Below the pieces are notes generated by a model. It did not search any database and was not told the origin of the DNA. It saw only the letters and a list, made by a program, of their open reading frames with translations. Of a stretch of 64,000 bases of DNA, positions 37,166-49,546 are shown piece by piece (position 1 is the stretch's first letter; every line of letters begins with the position of its first letter). This DNA comes from Sisyra terminalis. Its lineage: Eukaryota; Arthropoda; Insecta; Neuroptera; Sisyridae. The stretch covers positions 9,732,082-9,796,081 of the forward strand of contig OY292277.1 in NCBI GenBank assembly GCA_958496175.1, written 5' to 3'. Made by a program: the position numbers and the translations under genes.

Positions 37166-37447
37166 TTGAGTTTTATTTTCAAAATTTTGAAAATTTTTGA
37201 AAATTTGGATTCAATTCTGCAAAAAAAAAACATCAGTGACTTTGTTTCTAAGAAGTCGTTGAAATTTTTTGAGCTCTTTGATCTGCCGTATGATTTTCTT
37301 GATGAAAATATTGATTTATGGTCTACTAATGATAGTTTTAATGAAAATAAAGAATTTTTCGCACAATTAAAAGTTGTTAATGATGTGGCAGAGTGAGGTG
37401 TCGCATTAGTAAGTGAATATAACCAATGTTTAACAAAAAACGAATAA
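37166..37447 (+). pseudogene. decayed fragment of an unrecognised ORF (transposon-type)
   Basis: 76 codons are open from 37166 (FVSKKSLKFFELFDLPYDFL at residues about 26-45, later FFAQLKVVNDVAE). They end at a TGA (37394-37396) after which the same frame continues GVALVSEYNQCLTKNE to TAA at 37445. The run NDVAE-stop-GVAL fits a longer protein in which the stop was an Arg codon (CGA to TGA, a CpG change). I recall similar NDVAERGVAL segments in many uncharacterised, multi-copy arthropod ORFs but cannot name the family. No start or upstream coding is visible. Confidence 0.5.
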
Positions 37448-37903
37448 CATAACCTTAAAACGGAACGTGCTAGATAAAAATGAATTTAAACAATGTCCAA
37501 TTTATCCAATCAAGAATGGATATGCAAATATTCGAATTGCTGTGATTATTTTACGACAATGTAAACAATAAATAAAAAAACGTCGAAAAACTTACTTTTA
37601 GCTCGTTAAAACAAATTACGTCCTATTATATAACCTAAAAACGCACTGCGCACGCGTCGACTTAATGCGATTGAGGGGGGTGCTCTAGGCTATCACCAGA
37701 TGGCATTAAAACGATGTTCGCCCATTGGATAAACCTAGAAAGCATTTGTTACTTTCGACCAGCCGTTACTTTTGTACCCAGTCTCCCCTACACATATTTT
37801 AATACAGATTTTGGAGTAGTAAAAGAACAATATTACCTTAAAAAATTCGTACCCTTGAAATTCATCACCTGATGGTAGCAAAACGATGTTCGCTCATTGG
37901 ATA

Positions 37904-38058
37904 CAAGGTTTATAAAATACACAGGTGTCCTCATGCGCTACGTGACGTATCCAGAAGAAATTCGTACATATCTTCAGACTGATTCAAATTTCAAAGTTCT
38001 TCGTATGACGTCATATTTTTTTTTCTAATGGGACAACTTGTGTAATTTATAAACCTTG
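37904..38058 (+). mobile_element. 155-bp MITE with 9-bp TSD (copy 1)
   Basis: The element runs from CAAGGTTTATAAAATACACAG to its inverted match CTGTG-type end TTATAAACCTTG. It is flanked by exact 9-bp duplications CATTGGATA (37895-37903 and 38059-38067). A related host repeat at about 37724-37740 has the single site CATTGGATAAACCTAG, an empty site. It contains TGACGTCA. Confidence 0.93.
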
Positions 38059-38093
38059 CATTGGATAAACCTAGAAACCTAGGTAAACGCCTT

Positions 38094-38284
38094 TTTAAAT
38101 TTGCGTGTAACTTCGAAAATATTCACCGGAACGATAAGAAATTTTCTGTATGTATTCTTAAATATATGTAAATTAAGAAAATGAAATTAAAAAAAAAAAT
38201 CGATTTTTTGAAAATTCTAATTGTATGGTATATAACCCCCTTAAGTGAGCGACTGATCTTTATAGTTTGGATAATGTACTATAC
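38094..38284. repeat. partial copy of TTAA element 3 plus its right flank
   Basis: This stretch matches 40345-40525: the right end of TTAA element 3 (AACTTCGAAAATATTCACCG, then CCCCTTAAGTGAG) and the non-element flank ACTGATCTTTATA...GGATAATGTACT. Because ordinary flank was copied as well, this is a duplication or gene conversion rather than a second transposition. Confidence 0.8.
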
Positions 38285-38438
38285 CAAGGTTTATAAAATA
38301 CACAGGTGTCCTCATGCGCTACGTGACGTATCCAGAAGAAATTCGTACATATCTTCAGACTGATTCAAATTTCAAAGTTCTTCGTATGACGTCATATTTT
38401 TTTTCTAATGGGGCAACCTGTGTTATTTATAAACCTTG
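38285..38438 (+). mobile_element. 155-bp MITE (copy 2), mismatched flanks
   Basis: The same element as copy 1, but its left flank is GTACTATAC (like the target of copy 4) and its right flank is CATTGGATA (the target of copy 1). This suggests recombination between copies rather than a separate insertion. It contains TGACGTCA. Confidence 0.9.
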
Positions 38439-38510
38439 CATTGGATAAACCTAGAAACCTAGTTACTTTCGACCCACCGTTACTTTTGTATCCAGTCTCC
38501 CCTACTTTAT

Positions 38511-39576
38511 TTGGTTTTTGATGCCAATTTATTGAAAACGGACAATGATTTTACCAAAAAAAAAATACATCAATAAAAATGTCTTTGATACTAATAGTAC
38601 GTAAAGCCATTTGATAATGAAACACACCTGTTTTGGAACAGTGATTTTTGAACAAAGGCAAACACTTTTGAACACGAGTGTATGTTATTATTTTTGATGT
38701 AACACAAATGCAATAAACACAATCAATTAGCGTGTGATTAACCCAACAAACAATGATCTATGACGAGGGTGGGACCATTGCTCTGGCCATCCATAAATGT
38801 ACGCGATTTGTACATACGTTTTACACGGCAAATGTGACACACGTGAATCGCGAAAACAGTGCTGGGTGCCGGAAATGGGATGAGGAGGGATAGTGAGGAG
38901 TTTGTGTCGGATGCCAACACAATGAAAACACTAAACGGATAGTGGGCGACGGGATGAATGTGGGAATGGGGGGAGGCATCGATCGATATTGATTAGATAG
39001 GGAATTCGGGGTGGATTATCATAATCAATGAAATTACACTAACCGGTGTATGTATAGTATGAGCGGTGTGAGATTGCGGGGGCCACATAATAACGGTAAA
39101 TGTTGTTGGGGTTGTTCATTAGCTTTGGACATTTGTCCGTGTTATACTAAATATTTACCGCACAAAACTGATTGTCAACGCGTTATTAATTTTCTCCGCT
39201 TCAACATTTAATAACATTATAACGATCCGAAACGATGATGTTTCCATCAAGTTCGACTTCATTATTTGAAACGCATTGGGGATGAAAACGTGGTGAAATT
39301 ACTTTAATTTTTCTCAAGTTCTAACTACTAAAAAGATAAAATTCCAGATTCAAGTTTCATCTCGAAAATAAACACTAAAAAACGAGTCATATTTAATTGC
39401 AACATTTAATTTTAGTAATGAAAAATATTAATTTGATCTTATAAACAAAATTCAAAATTCGGCACCTTAAGATTAGCCTCCTACAACAGAAATCAGAGCT
39501 ATGTTTCACCATTTTACGACTAGATGGCGGGGTAGCTTTCCGATAATTAAAAATCTTGCATCAATTTCTATCAAGT
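38511..39576. other. unique block
   Basis: GC-richer at 38750-39130. Contains CTAGATGGCGGGG at 39520. No gene seen. Confidence 0.5.
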
Positions 39577-39585
39577 ATTATTACC

Positions 39586-39738
39586 CAAGGTTTATGAATT
39601 ACACAGGTTGCTTCATTAGAAAAAAACATGACGTCATACAAAGAATTTTGAAATTTGAATCAGTCTGAAGATATGTATGAATTTCTTCTGGATACATCAC
39701 GTGGCGCATGAGGCCACCTGTGTATTTTATAAACCTTG
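39586..39738 (-). mobile_element. 155-bp MITE with 9-bp TSD (copy 3)
   Basis: Opposite orientation to copy 1. Exact 9-bp duplications ATTATTACC lie at 39577-39585 and 39739-39747. TGACGTCA is intact. TTAA element 3 begins only 18 bp further right. Confidence 0.93.
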
Positions 39739-39756
39739 ATTATTACCCTAACTTGA

Positions 39757-40482
39757 GAAGTTATATACAGTTAGAAGCCCGAAAAAAAGCGAATTTTCTA
39801 GAATTTTTTCAGAGAAAACTTTTAAATTTATCGATCTAAAAATTTGCACACACATTATGATATCTTTTAACTGTATTTTAACACTTAGTATTAATAAAAA
39901 TATTTATTTGAAAAAGAGCTACAGCTGATCTCCGGGAGCTCCTCTCAAAAAAGACGTTTTGCGGTGACCACTATATCTCTGAACTGGATCCTCTGAATTT
40001 AAGAAACCAAACAGATTTCGTTAAAGTAATGTTAAATCTAGTAATGAATCGAAGAAATAAGCAAAATATTTTTTTTTTGACAAAATGGCGGTCTCAAAAA
40101 AAAAAAAAAAACAATTATTGACCAAAATTTCGGCCTTAAATTGTTTATAAAAAAAATATTTATCGATAAGGAAAAATCTTCGATTAATTACTAAAAAATA
40201 TATTTAAGAAGCTCGTGTTAAAATTTGAGACTAATCGGTTTGGCCGTTTTGGAGTAATGTTGGTCACCGACTTTGAAAACACCATTTTGAGAAAAACGCG
40301 TTTAAAGTTTGAAAAGCAATTTACATAGGATGAAATTTTTTTCTTCAAATTTGCGTGTAACTTCGAAAATATTCACCGGAACGATATGAAATTTTCTGTA
40401 TGTATTCCTAAATATATGTACATTAAGAAAATGAAATTAAAAAAAATCGATTTTTTGAAAATTCTAACTATATATAAGCCCC
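39757..40482. mobile_element. TTAA-flanked nonautonomous element (copy 3)
   Basis: The left end is GAAGTTATATACAGTTAGAA after TTGA (39753-39756, a mutated TTAA). The right end reverse-complements to GGGGCTTATATATAGTTAGAA, followed by TTAA at 40483-40486. The 726-bp element has the family core on the minus strand (AAACGCGTTTAAAGTTT near 40297). Its right subterminal block TTTTCAAAAAATCGATTTTTT-like sequence is shared with copy 4. Its right half and flank are duplicated at 38094-38284. Confidence 0.78.
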
Positions 40483-40525
40483 TTAAGTGAGCCACTGATC
40501 TTTATAATTGGATAATGTACTGTAC

Positions 40526-40680
40526 CAAGGTTTATAAAATACACAGGTGGCCTCATGGTGGCTACGTGACGTATCCAGAAGAAATTAGTACATATCTTCA
40601 GATTGATTCAAATTTCAAAATTCTTCGTATAACGTCATTTTTTTTTCTAATGGGGCAACCTGTGTAATTTATAAACCTTG
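40526..40680 (+). mobile_element. 155-bp MITE with 9-bp TSD (copy 4)
   Basis: Exact 9-bp duplications GTACTGTAC lie at 40517-40525 and 40681-40689. The CRE is mutated to TAACGTCA. Confidence 0.93.
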
Positions 40681-41417
40681 GTACTGTACAAGTAAACAAA
40701 AGCCGCACTAGAAGCAACTGCCAGCGCTATCTATAGTGGCACAAATTTGGACTAATCTAAAGAAAATACAACAGCACCTATGATGAAAGCTTTTTTTAAT
40801 GTGAACAACAGAAGTAAGTTAAGCTAGTAAAATGCAAGCTAATTTGCATAGGCTTAGGTCCATCGATACTCAATTGCCAGTAGTGTTTTTTAGTTCCCAT
40901 AAAAACTAAGTTTTCTCAGATGGCGCGTCATACACCATCTTAGCTTTTTCTTGTTTCTATTTTACACCATAAGCACGGTTTATCCATTTATACAGATCAT
41001 AAAGTGAGTAGAAATTTTAAGCACTTTAAAGCTTCTACTAGAGCTTTTATGGTTTATATATAAACGAAGAGATTGTAATGTTAATAACACAGGTCTGCGA
41101 TGGTAAGATTGTCTTTAATATAATAACATATTTATAATGTATTTTTTGCCTTGATTATGGAAAATAATTGACAAAGTTCATCACGTAAAGTTTTCTTGTA
41201 AATCCCAATAGAATAGTAGTTTTTCGGCCGTAATCGGGGACCCGAAGCGAACCACTTTCGATATAGAAAAAAGGATTCGCTTTGGGGCCCTGGTTTTAGC
41301 CAAAAAAGCTATAGATATTACCCTTATTGATAACTAGGTACGTATAATATAATGTTTAGGTTTATTTAATTTTGTTATTTAATGTTTATTTAAAATGTGA
41401 CAAATTTGTTGTTACTT

Positions 41418-41571
41418 CAAAGTTTATAAAATACACAGGTGGCCTCATGCGCTACGTGACGCATGCGGAAGAAATTCGTACATATCTTCAGATTAATTCA
41501 AATTTCAAAATTCTTCATATGACGTCATTTTTTTTTTCTAATGGGGAAACCTGTGTATTTTACAAACCTTG
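41418..41571 (+). mobile_element. 155-bp MITE (copy 5), eroded target duplication
   Basis: The left terminus is CAAAGTTTATAAAATACACAG and the right end TACAAACCTTG. The flanks (TTGTTACTT, GTGTTCTTA) match only partly, suggesting an older insertion. TGACGTCA is intact. Confidence 0.85.
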
Positions 41572-43160
41572 GTGTTCTTAAGATATTTATCGCATGAAAT
41601 TAAAAAAAAAACACTTTTTTTAAAAAAAAATGCTACTTATTCCTAATATATTACCACATATTGTGAGAAAACCTTATGTGATGGATAGAAAAGGATTTTT
41701 TATTTGCAACAATGTATAATTTTTGAAATTATAAGTCTTTGAAAAAAGAAATGATGTTACAAATTTTGTAACGTAAGTTATAGGGGCTGTTACGTTCACT
41801 ATAAGTGTAGAGTATAGTATACTATAGTATAGAGTATAGTATAAGTATATAGGATATGTAAAATGTTAACCAAACCAATTACGCGAGATAGGGTATGTCC
41901 TTTTTAAAATCACATGTAATGTTTATGTTTTTAACGTTAAAGTTTATGTTTTAAGTCAATTTTAAATTAGTTTTCCACTTCCTAGCAATAAATAAACTAT
42001 TCGTTCAAATTCTATCCAAAATAATAAAAAAATATTATAAATCAATATAATAATAGGTAAACGTATGTATTTATGTCAATGAAAACAGAGAACAAAGAAT
42101 GTATTTAAACATTGGTTTTGATTGTTAGATTATTGAAAATAAGTATTCCCGATATGCTTATTTATTGAAGACTGATACACAAGATTAGGTTGAGTTTAGG
42201 TAGTGGAACGTATTAATAATAGAGGCGCTAATGTCGCATTATGGCTGAACAAGTGCAACTTTTGATTTGATTTACGAATACAAATGAAATAACCTAAATA
42301 CTGATTGTTGTCATTTGTTTCAACCGTGATTTCGATTTTTTGTGAGTTATTGTGTCAGTGTTGGCTATGAACATAACACAGGTAGTTACTAGTCAATGTA
42401 ATAAAAGGTAAATATCGGTATATATGTCGGCAAAGAAATAGAACAAAGTATAAATTAAAACACACACGTTTAAGTAAAAATCAAATATTATAATCATTTC
42501 ATCAAATTTGAACTAACTGATTTGTCATTTGTTTCATCTGATTGTCAATTTTTGTCATTTGTCACTGTTAATTGTTAATATTTCACGAGTAACTACTAGT
42601 ATTTTATAAATATAATGATGCAAATTCGGTTAAGAACTCTAGTTGTGAAACAATAACGGATGAAACTTACATTAAGAAAAAAATTAAACTTTTACAAAGA
42701 AGTATAACTTCTTAGGTGCATCCATAAGTACACGTACAATTTTTTTTTACGCTTTTTATTCATAAAATCCAAATATTTAGAATCAAAACATCATCAATTT
42801 TAGATGAACCAAAAAAAATCAATAAAAAAACGCAATTGCAAGGGAAAAACTCATTATTTTTCCTATAGGGGGTTAACTTTTAAGTGCCGAATTTTGAAGT
42901 GCAAACATTTTTGGTATCCCCAATATAAACTAGATGATAACTTTTGAATAAGTGCACCTATCGAAAAATATTACGGAACCTTTTTTGTAGTACACTTGAT
43001 ACTCTACAAAAATATGCTTGTAGAATTGTCATATGACCCATCGTTCATTAGCTATAAATATCAGAAGTAAAACCATATTTTTTCCGTTATTCGTGCAATC
43101 TTTACGTGTTACAAAGAAATTTACTGTTCTTCCCAACAAATATTAAAATAATAATGTGCT
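41572..43160. other. AT-rich intron up to the donor of exon 43167-43264
   Basis: A foldback-family-like arm (CTTTTGAATAAGTGCACCTA, TTTTTTGTAGTACACTTGAT) may lie at 42850-43030. Otherwise nothing recognised. Confidence 0.4.
41808..41856. repeat. TATAG/TATAC-rich palindromic repeat
   Basis: Repeated AGTATAGTATA and its reverse forms, e.g. GTATAGTATACTATAGTA. Confidence 0.75.
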
Positions 43161-43166
43161 ACTTAC

Positions 43167-43264
43167 GAATGGTACTGTGCTTGTAGAAAATTGAATTCTT
43201 CCTTAATCCGTTCCAGCGTGTCGGCAATGGTGAATTTGATTTGGCCTCCCTGGGGCGGCGGGCC
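43167..43264 (-). CDS. gro: groucho/TLE co-repressor, coding exon (start of Q domain)
   Basis: On the minus strand these 98 nt encode [20 protein letters not shown] followed by [12 protein letters not shown], then two bases (TC) of a Ser codon completed in the next exon. I recognise this as the start of the Groucho/TLE Q domain, the coiled-coil region that tetramerises the co-repressor and contacts partners such as TCF/LEF; the protein acts in the nucleus with DNA-bound repressors. The exon is bounded by an acceptor (TTGTTTGTAG at 43265-43274) and a donor (GTAAGT at 43161-43166), starts in phase 0 and ends in phase 2. It joins in frame to exon 24357-24420. The initiating exon (MYPSP... in known insects) is not visible in 43265-64000, so it must lie beyond the window. 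The exon is GC-richer than its surroundings, as expected of conserved coding sequence. Confidence 0.97.
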
Positions 43265-43274
43265 CTACAAACAA

Positions 43275-46200
43275 TAGAATTAATATATTTAATATTAATA
43301 TAACACAACAATGACCGCATACCATCCAAACCTAGCCTCATTCATCCTCACTTAAATCCCCTCCCACCCTTATATACATATAAACATATAAAACCACCAT
43401 CATATAATTTATTAAATCATTCAAACTTATCGAAAACAATTTCTCTTATTCTACCAACAATTATTATAATTATCATTACTCCGATTATTACACACTCGAA
43501 AATACGCGACTTAACTATCTGTGGCTTCGGGGCCATTAGCTGATTGTCCTCCCCCGCATCCCCCTCATTTTCCTCACAGTTGCTCAACCCTTCGCTATCA
43601 AACCTCATATCTGTCCATGAAAAGGCTGTCTTCCTTCATCACATATTTGTTACGATAAATTATTTTCTTACAAGTACCCCGACAAGATTTCCCACATTCC
43701 TCACCCTTCGACCCCCTGCCTTCGCTTCTACATCAATACCATGCTAATCAAATATTTATCCACCCACACCATCGTTCATAACACTGATTCAAACTCAATG
43801 ATCCAATAACTGAACAACAAGCAACAATAACTCACAATTGCTTTTCTCAACAAATAAAAAAAAACCAACCCCCTCTGTCCTACATCCATAAATTGTAGTC
43901 AAGGTGCCACAAAAAACCTTCATCATTTATTAACTTCATAAAAAAGTACTCCACAATAATTTTCTTTTAGTCAAGGGTTGGAATATTAAATTTTATGTCT
44001 CACCCTAACCATTTCACGCATTCAAGAAGTCTAATAGAGATTTTTAATTTTTCTCAACTTAAGGGTTGGAATCTTGACCCTTGTAAACAAGTTCAACCCT
44101 CATACGCAGAAATGACCACTCTTTTTGTGCGTCAAACTCTTTGTTCTAAGATTAACAAAATAGTTGTGGAAGTTTACCAAATGTAAGTGATTGAAATCGC
44201 GATAATTAGTTAGGGGATGAAAGAAATGTTAAATAATTGAATTTATTGAGTTAAATTAGTTTGAATCGTAAATAAGAGTAAACATGAAAATGTTTCAAAA
44301 AACCATTATGAAACAGTCTTTGAAAAGATCATAACAGTGTTGGGGTGGCCGATCGAAGGGGTTGTTTCAATCATAAAACTATTATGTTCAATGAAACAGT
44401 TATGTTATGCGGTGACGCATAGGGGATGGTTGTGTGTCATCGTATTATTATGAGGCTGGAATGGGATTTTTGGTGACGGGTTGCAAACGGGGGTGAAAGG
44501 CGTTTGTAACTAAACGATCAAAGTCTCTCTACATCCCCTTACAGAAATACACACACATAAGCAGGCCGATACACGTGGCTCTAACAACCCCTGACAGTCA
44601 ATTCTATAACAATAATTAGTACTTAGGCGTTACTGAACGGTACCGGGAAATTGAGGGACCAAACCAAGGGATTGGGAGGTTGAAAACCAAACAGCTCGTC
44701 GACAAGGCTAAATTCAAAAATTTGGGGTGAAATAAGTAAATAGAAAACATCCCTCTGCTTACATAACCCAAACGTTTGATTCAACCGTTCAAAAATTTAA
44801 CTCAATCTTGAATATTTAACTACAAAATGCGAGGGTTTGTATTTTTTAAATTTTTTTTACCTTTCCAAAACCAACCCTAACTCAGACATTTACATTTAGC
44901 ATGCAATTATAATGTCCAAATAAAAAAATCTCACCCTTAAAATGAGTCAAATGAAAATTACGATAAAAATCGAAAAAAGCTCTTCATCAATATTTAAGGG
45001 TAGTCAGCGATGTGAAGTTGATAATTTATTTATAGCCCTAATCCATTTCTAATGTTTTCCCCGTATATCGACGCACCCTCATCACATACAAATAAAAAAA
45101 AATCGAAAAATGGGCGTTGGTAAATCAATTAACGGGTTTTATTTAAAAAATAAAAATAAATAAAATAGAAATGCAGAATGAAAAAAGGATAAAAAAAGCT
45201 TCAACGATCAACAAACACACGCAATGTGAACATTGGGGGATGATAGGCCAACTCGTTGACGAGGAAGAAAATCGGGGTGGCAATGAATATGTGCGGGGAA
45301 CGGGAAACACGGGATTCGTCATAAATAATCGATTCAATTATAAATATGAGGTTTAACTGTAATTTAGGGGTGATGGCAGATGGTTGAAACATGAATAACC
45401 TAACACGAGAAACGGATGTATTTGGTCAGGATATATCTAACAAATATCAGAGGGGTGGCACGTCAATGGATGGGGTAACGAGAGATGAAGGCTGAGTAAG
45501 TATATATACAACCATCCCTCGATGAATTCACACCCCACATAAACTGCCTAAGTCGTCTGTTTGCAAAATCAACCCCCGAAGATGGGAGAGATACCCCCCC
45601 CAAAGTATTACACGCCAACTCTAGCCAGAGGGTTAAGGGATGGTTTAAGTATCCGTCACAATTGTCCTAGAGGGTGCTTCAAGTCACGATTTCACCACAA
45701 TGTTATGTTATATTGTTAGTTACGTCCTATATATTCCATTTGAAGCATATCAAGAGCGAGTGGGTGGCACGGGGTTGTTTACTCGCTGGGGTGAGAAAAT
45801 GAGAAATGGGGTGAACTCGACTAACTACTTAGTCATCTCACCATTGACGAATGTTCTCATCTGTGATACAAATCCTTTTCCATTTCTACGTAATTCGGAA
45901 TCTACCCTCTCTCCATCCACCCCCCCCCGTGTTTAAACCCTTCTAGCTCGTGATTTTCACTCGTTAATGTTTTCACTATTCGAAGTTTAATTAAATCCGA
46001 CTTATGACAATATTTCTCATTATTTCCTCCACGAACTAAGGGAAAAACTCAAAAAAAAAATCATGAATTTGTATATATAATAAGGGAAAAATGTGAAAAA
46101 TCACCCTTTTATCACAGCTTAATTCACACCCCATTTTTTTTTTTTATTTCAAATAATACGAAGGGTCGCCAGAAGGAATTTCTACCCTTAAGAAAAACAA

Positions 46201-48629
46201 GGCAAGTGAAATTAAAAGACGAACGAAATGTCCCGGATATGACAATTAGAAACTCCCTTCACTGTGAATGGAGGCTTAAAAATTCATTTCATCATCCCCC
46301 TAGTTGCATTAATGGGGTGTTGGAAAATATTTACATATTGATATTTATCTTCTTATTTTTTTTCTTTTGAATGAATTTTCTGCGAAAATGTACAACCAGT
46401 TTTACTGTAAACGTTTAAACAAATTTCTAAATAGGGAGAACATAAAAGGGAGCGTAATTCTTGGTTTTGGCCGATTGGTTCACATTGACACGTGTTTGCT
46501 GTTCGTTTGAATGTGTTCCAACCACCCCGTGTTCCAACTTCCGCTACCCCTTTGCAGTTGAAAGCTCGATCTATCATTTGACCATTCATTCAACCCTTAA
46601 CCGGCAATTTATGTCTCCCTCTTCATATTAATATATTTTGTTGTCCCGATCGGGTGCCCTCTCTTTGCATATCCTGATTTCGGGGACCACTTGGGGGTAG
46701 TTTTGTTTATGGCTTTACGTACTTAAGTCTCACAAGGGATGAATATAGATTAAGTTGCATAATGGAATAAGAATGCTTAACATTTGTTATTATTATTAAT
46801 AGTATTATGCTAGGGGTAGCATTTGGCTGGTAATAAAAATTCGTGAGATCAGGGGGTGGGGGGTACGAAAAAAAAAATGGAATAATAGAGTCGTTCCCTT
46901 GTATCTAAGGGGTTTTTGAGCGAATTAATAATGAGGGGATGAATGAAATTGGAAGGAATTGCGATTTGAGTTTTCGATATTCGTTGCACGTTGAAAATTC
47001 GTCGTCAAAGTTAATTAGATTGTTGGGTTTTTGGAGGGAAAAGACAAACGATGGTTTTTGTTCACTATTTCCGTGTCGAATTTCGAGTCGCGCGCAACGC
47101 CAAGTCAACCGCGCGGTTTCGTTAGTCTCGCGCGGCTAAACAACCCTTATTTCTCCCATCCCCCGCAATGGGGGATGAAATGCGGACGAGTGTGAGGAGA
47201 TAAAGCGATGAACGTGCGAAAAGTGTGAGAAGGAGACATGATTAAATGTATATAAGTGTACAAAACCAGCAGACATACAAACCATATTTTTCATCTTAAA
47301 TAAGCGAATAATGGAGACGAAGTATACAGATATTATATATGTATATCAGTTGAATGATCCATTCGCAGCATCCGCGATTCTTTCACATCCTTTCTCCGTT
47401 ACGTACACAATTTCCTTTTTCTTCGTATATTCTTTTTTTTTTTTGCCAGCACTTTGATGAAAAATGAATTAAATAAAATTTATTCACAAGTTAAAGACCA
47501 AGAAAAATTAATGAAAAAGTGAAAAACAAATATTTCTTTCTTGGAAAAAAACTTAGTTTTACCCGTACAAATTATTAGGAAAATGATATCATTTAAACAC
47601 AACTTCATCCCTTAGAACTATATACAGTTTAATTCGAACAATTAAAACGATTATACGTAAAATAAAGAGTACTAGCTCAATCTAAATTAATAGAAAAATG
47701 AGAAGTTTGCTCCTGGATAATCTAGTTATAGTTAAATGCTAGTTAACTTAAATTTAAGGTAGACAGAACATCCATAATGGATAAAATCGTAAAAAAATGG
47801 ATATTTCCGTTCTAAACCAGATAAACCATAAAAAAAATGAAGATATCAAAAACTTGCTTCAGGAGACCCATAGTTTCAATTGGCATAAGTTCCCTGACTT
47901 TTCAGACTGCAATTGAGTTATTTGCTGGCCTCAATCATAAAAAAGTTTCATGATTCCTTGATTCGTTGAAATTCCAAGACTTTCCCTGGACCACCAGATA
48001 CTTTGGCTATTTCAAATGGTTGAAACCAAGGAGCTTTCTCTACCAAAAACCATCGCATAACATGGATGAACACTACTGAATAAAAGTAAAAGAATGATAA
48101 GAAAATACGGAGGGTAGACGGAAGGAGAACCATCTGAATGTATTAAAAAGTGTCCATCGAAAAGGAAAAAATTAAGGCGGCGCTATAATGACAAGTGCAA
48201 GGATTTTAAAAACAGCACCATGAATTGTTAGAGTAAAATACAAAATTAAAAAAAGAAAAAAATACTTATATAGGTTTTAGTCGTAAATAGTTGAGATTTT
48301 AAATACTGCATAATTCTTAATTACACAAGTCACGAAAAATATTAAATTCTTCAACCCAGCGCACTTCACTTTGTTTATAACCGCTAAATTCATATCATTT
48401 CCATTACCTACACAAGCGCCATTTCGGTGAGTTTTCGAATTAAAATTTGCTGTTTATGGGTGGGCAATTTTTCAACTTGTCCTCCATATAAGACAGTTCT
48501 TCTTCCTTGTACCCTCCATATAGGAAAACTACCAGGATGACAAGTAGAGGATGGAACCGCGTTCCATGGGATTGTTAAGGTGCTCTGAATGAATGGAGAA
48601 ATGAGGAATTGGGGATAACAAGAAACTGC
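43275..48629. other. long unique intron block upstream of exon 43167-43264
   Basis: The longest stretch of the window without a transposon I can recognise. Moderately GC, CpG-containing patches at 44440-44700, 45400-45950 and 47040-47220. No coding support; candidate for intronic regulatory DNA by exclusion only. Confidence 0.5.
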
Positions 48630-48805
48630 CCTGAAATTATCGGAAAACACCTAGTGCGAAGAGTGCTGAAGTTTGTCCAGCTGTTTGGTCTTAATTAGGA
48701 GAACTAGGAACCCAGGAAGCATAATAAGCCCTGAGGATGCAGCGTAAAGCTCAGCTAACCTCATCCTAGAAAACCCAATTTAATCAAAAAAAGGAGATTC
48801 CTCTA
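48630..48805 (+). mobile_element. 3' end fragment of the same LINE as 10078-10845
   Basis: CACCTAGTGCGAAGAGTGCTG, GTCCAGCTGTTTGG and AGCATAATAAGCCCTGAGG parallel 10707-10800 in the same order and orientation. Only the extreme 3' part is kept. Confidence 0.7.
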
Positions 48806-49546
48806 TGGCTACCATTAAAAAAAACAGCTTTAGAATTCTTAAATTATCCTTTACCCTGTATTATCTTATATTCTCCAGGTAAACTCTCCGTAACTTTCAT
48901 CTATTTTTCCAACCTTCGGGGGTAGAAAATTTGCAGATAGTTCTAGACAAATTTTGGAAGAACCAAGTTGAAATTTTTTTCCTCTTGAATTTCAAACAAT
49001 CAAATATATTGCCATATTTGAAAAGAAAGCTTTCTTTTTTCCTACTAAACACTAGATATCCGATGACTCCTTTTTGGTGTCGTTCGAAAATTATCGTACA
49101 AGCGTAAATTGCTCTGTTATGGTATTCCAAATTGTAGAACGAAAGTTACAAGATAAAATTATACTAATGTGTGAAGATCATCTCTGATGTTCCATCCGAA
49201 TTTAAAGATTGTAAAGTCCTAGAAGACATTGCGTCTTCAGAAAAAGAAAATGAGATAATCTTTGGATGAATCTGAAATATTTCGATGGGGAATTCAGCAA
49301 ATTCTACCGTTACCAAGTGGTACAAGGGAATCAGAAGAAGATAACAATGGAGAGTGGTTTACCAAGAAACAATTAAACTTTCGAAGGACCTTACGGTCCT
49401 AACGTACTTCCTGGTGATACAAACATTATCAAGAATGACGTAGAATTGTTTATAAGGAACAACTTCTATTCGAACCGAAACAACTATGATCCAAATACCA
49501 CCAGGAAGAAGCCCGATAAAAAATTGGTTTGAACTGATTATTATTA

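Larger units (their letters stand above)
37677..38510 (+). repeat. duplicated block, second copy split by MITE copies 1 and 2
   Basis: First copy 37690-37790: AAAACGATGTTCGCCCATTG, AAACCTAGAAAGC, TTACTTTCGACC, CCAGTCTCCCCTAC. The second copy starts at about 37870 (AAAACGATGTTCGCTCATTG) and resumes after 38438 (AAACCTAGAAACC, TTACTTTCGACC, CCAGTCTCCCCTAC). Between them lie both MITE copies and the partial TTAA element. Confidence 0.85.
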
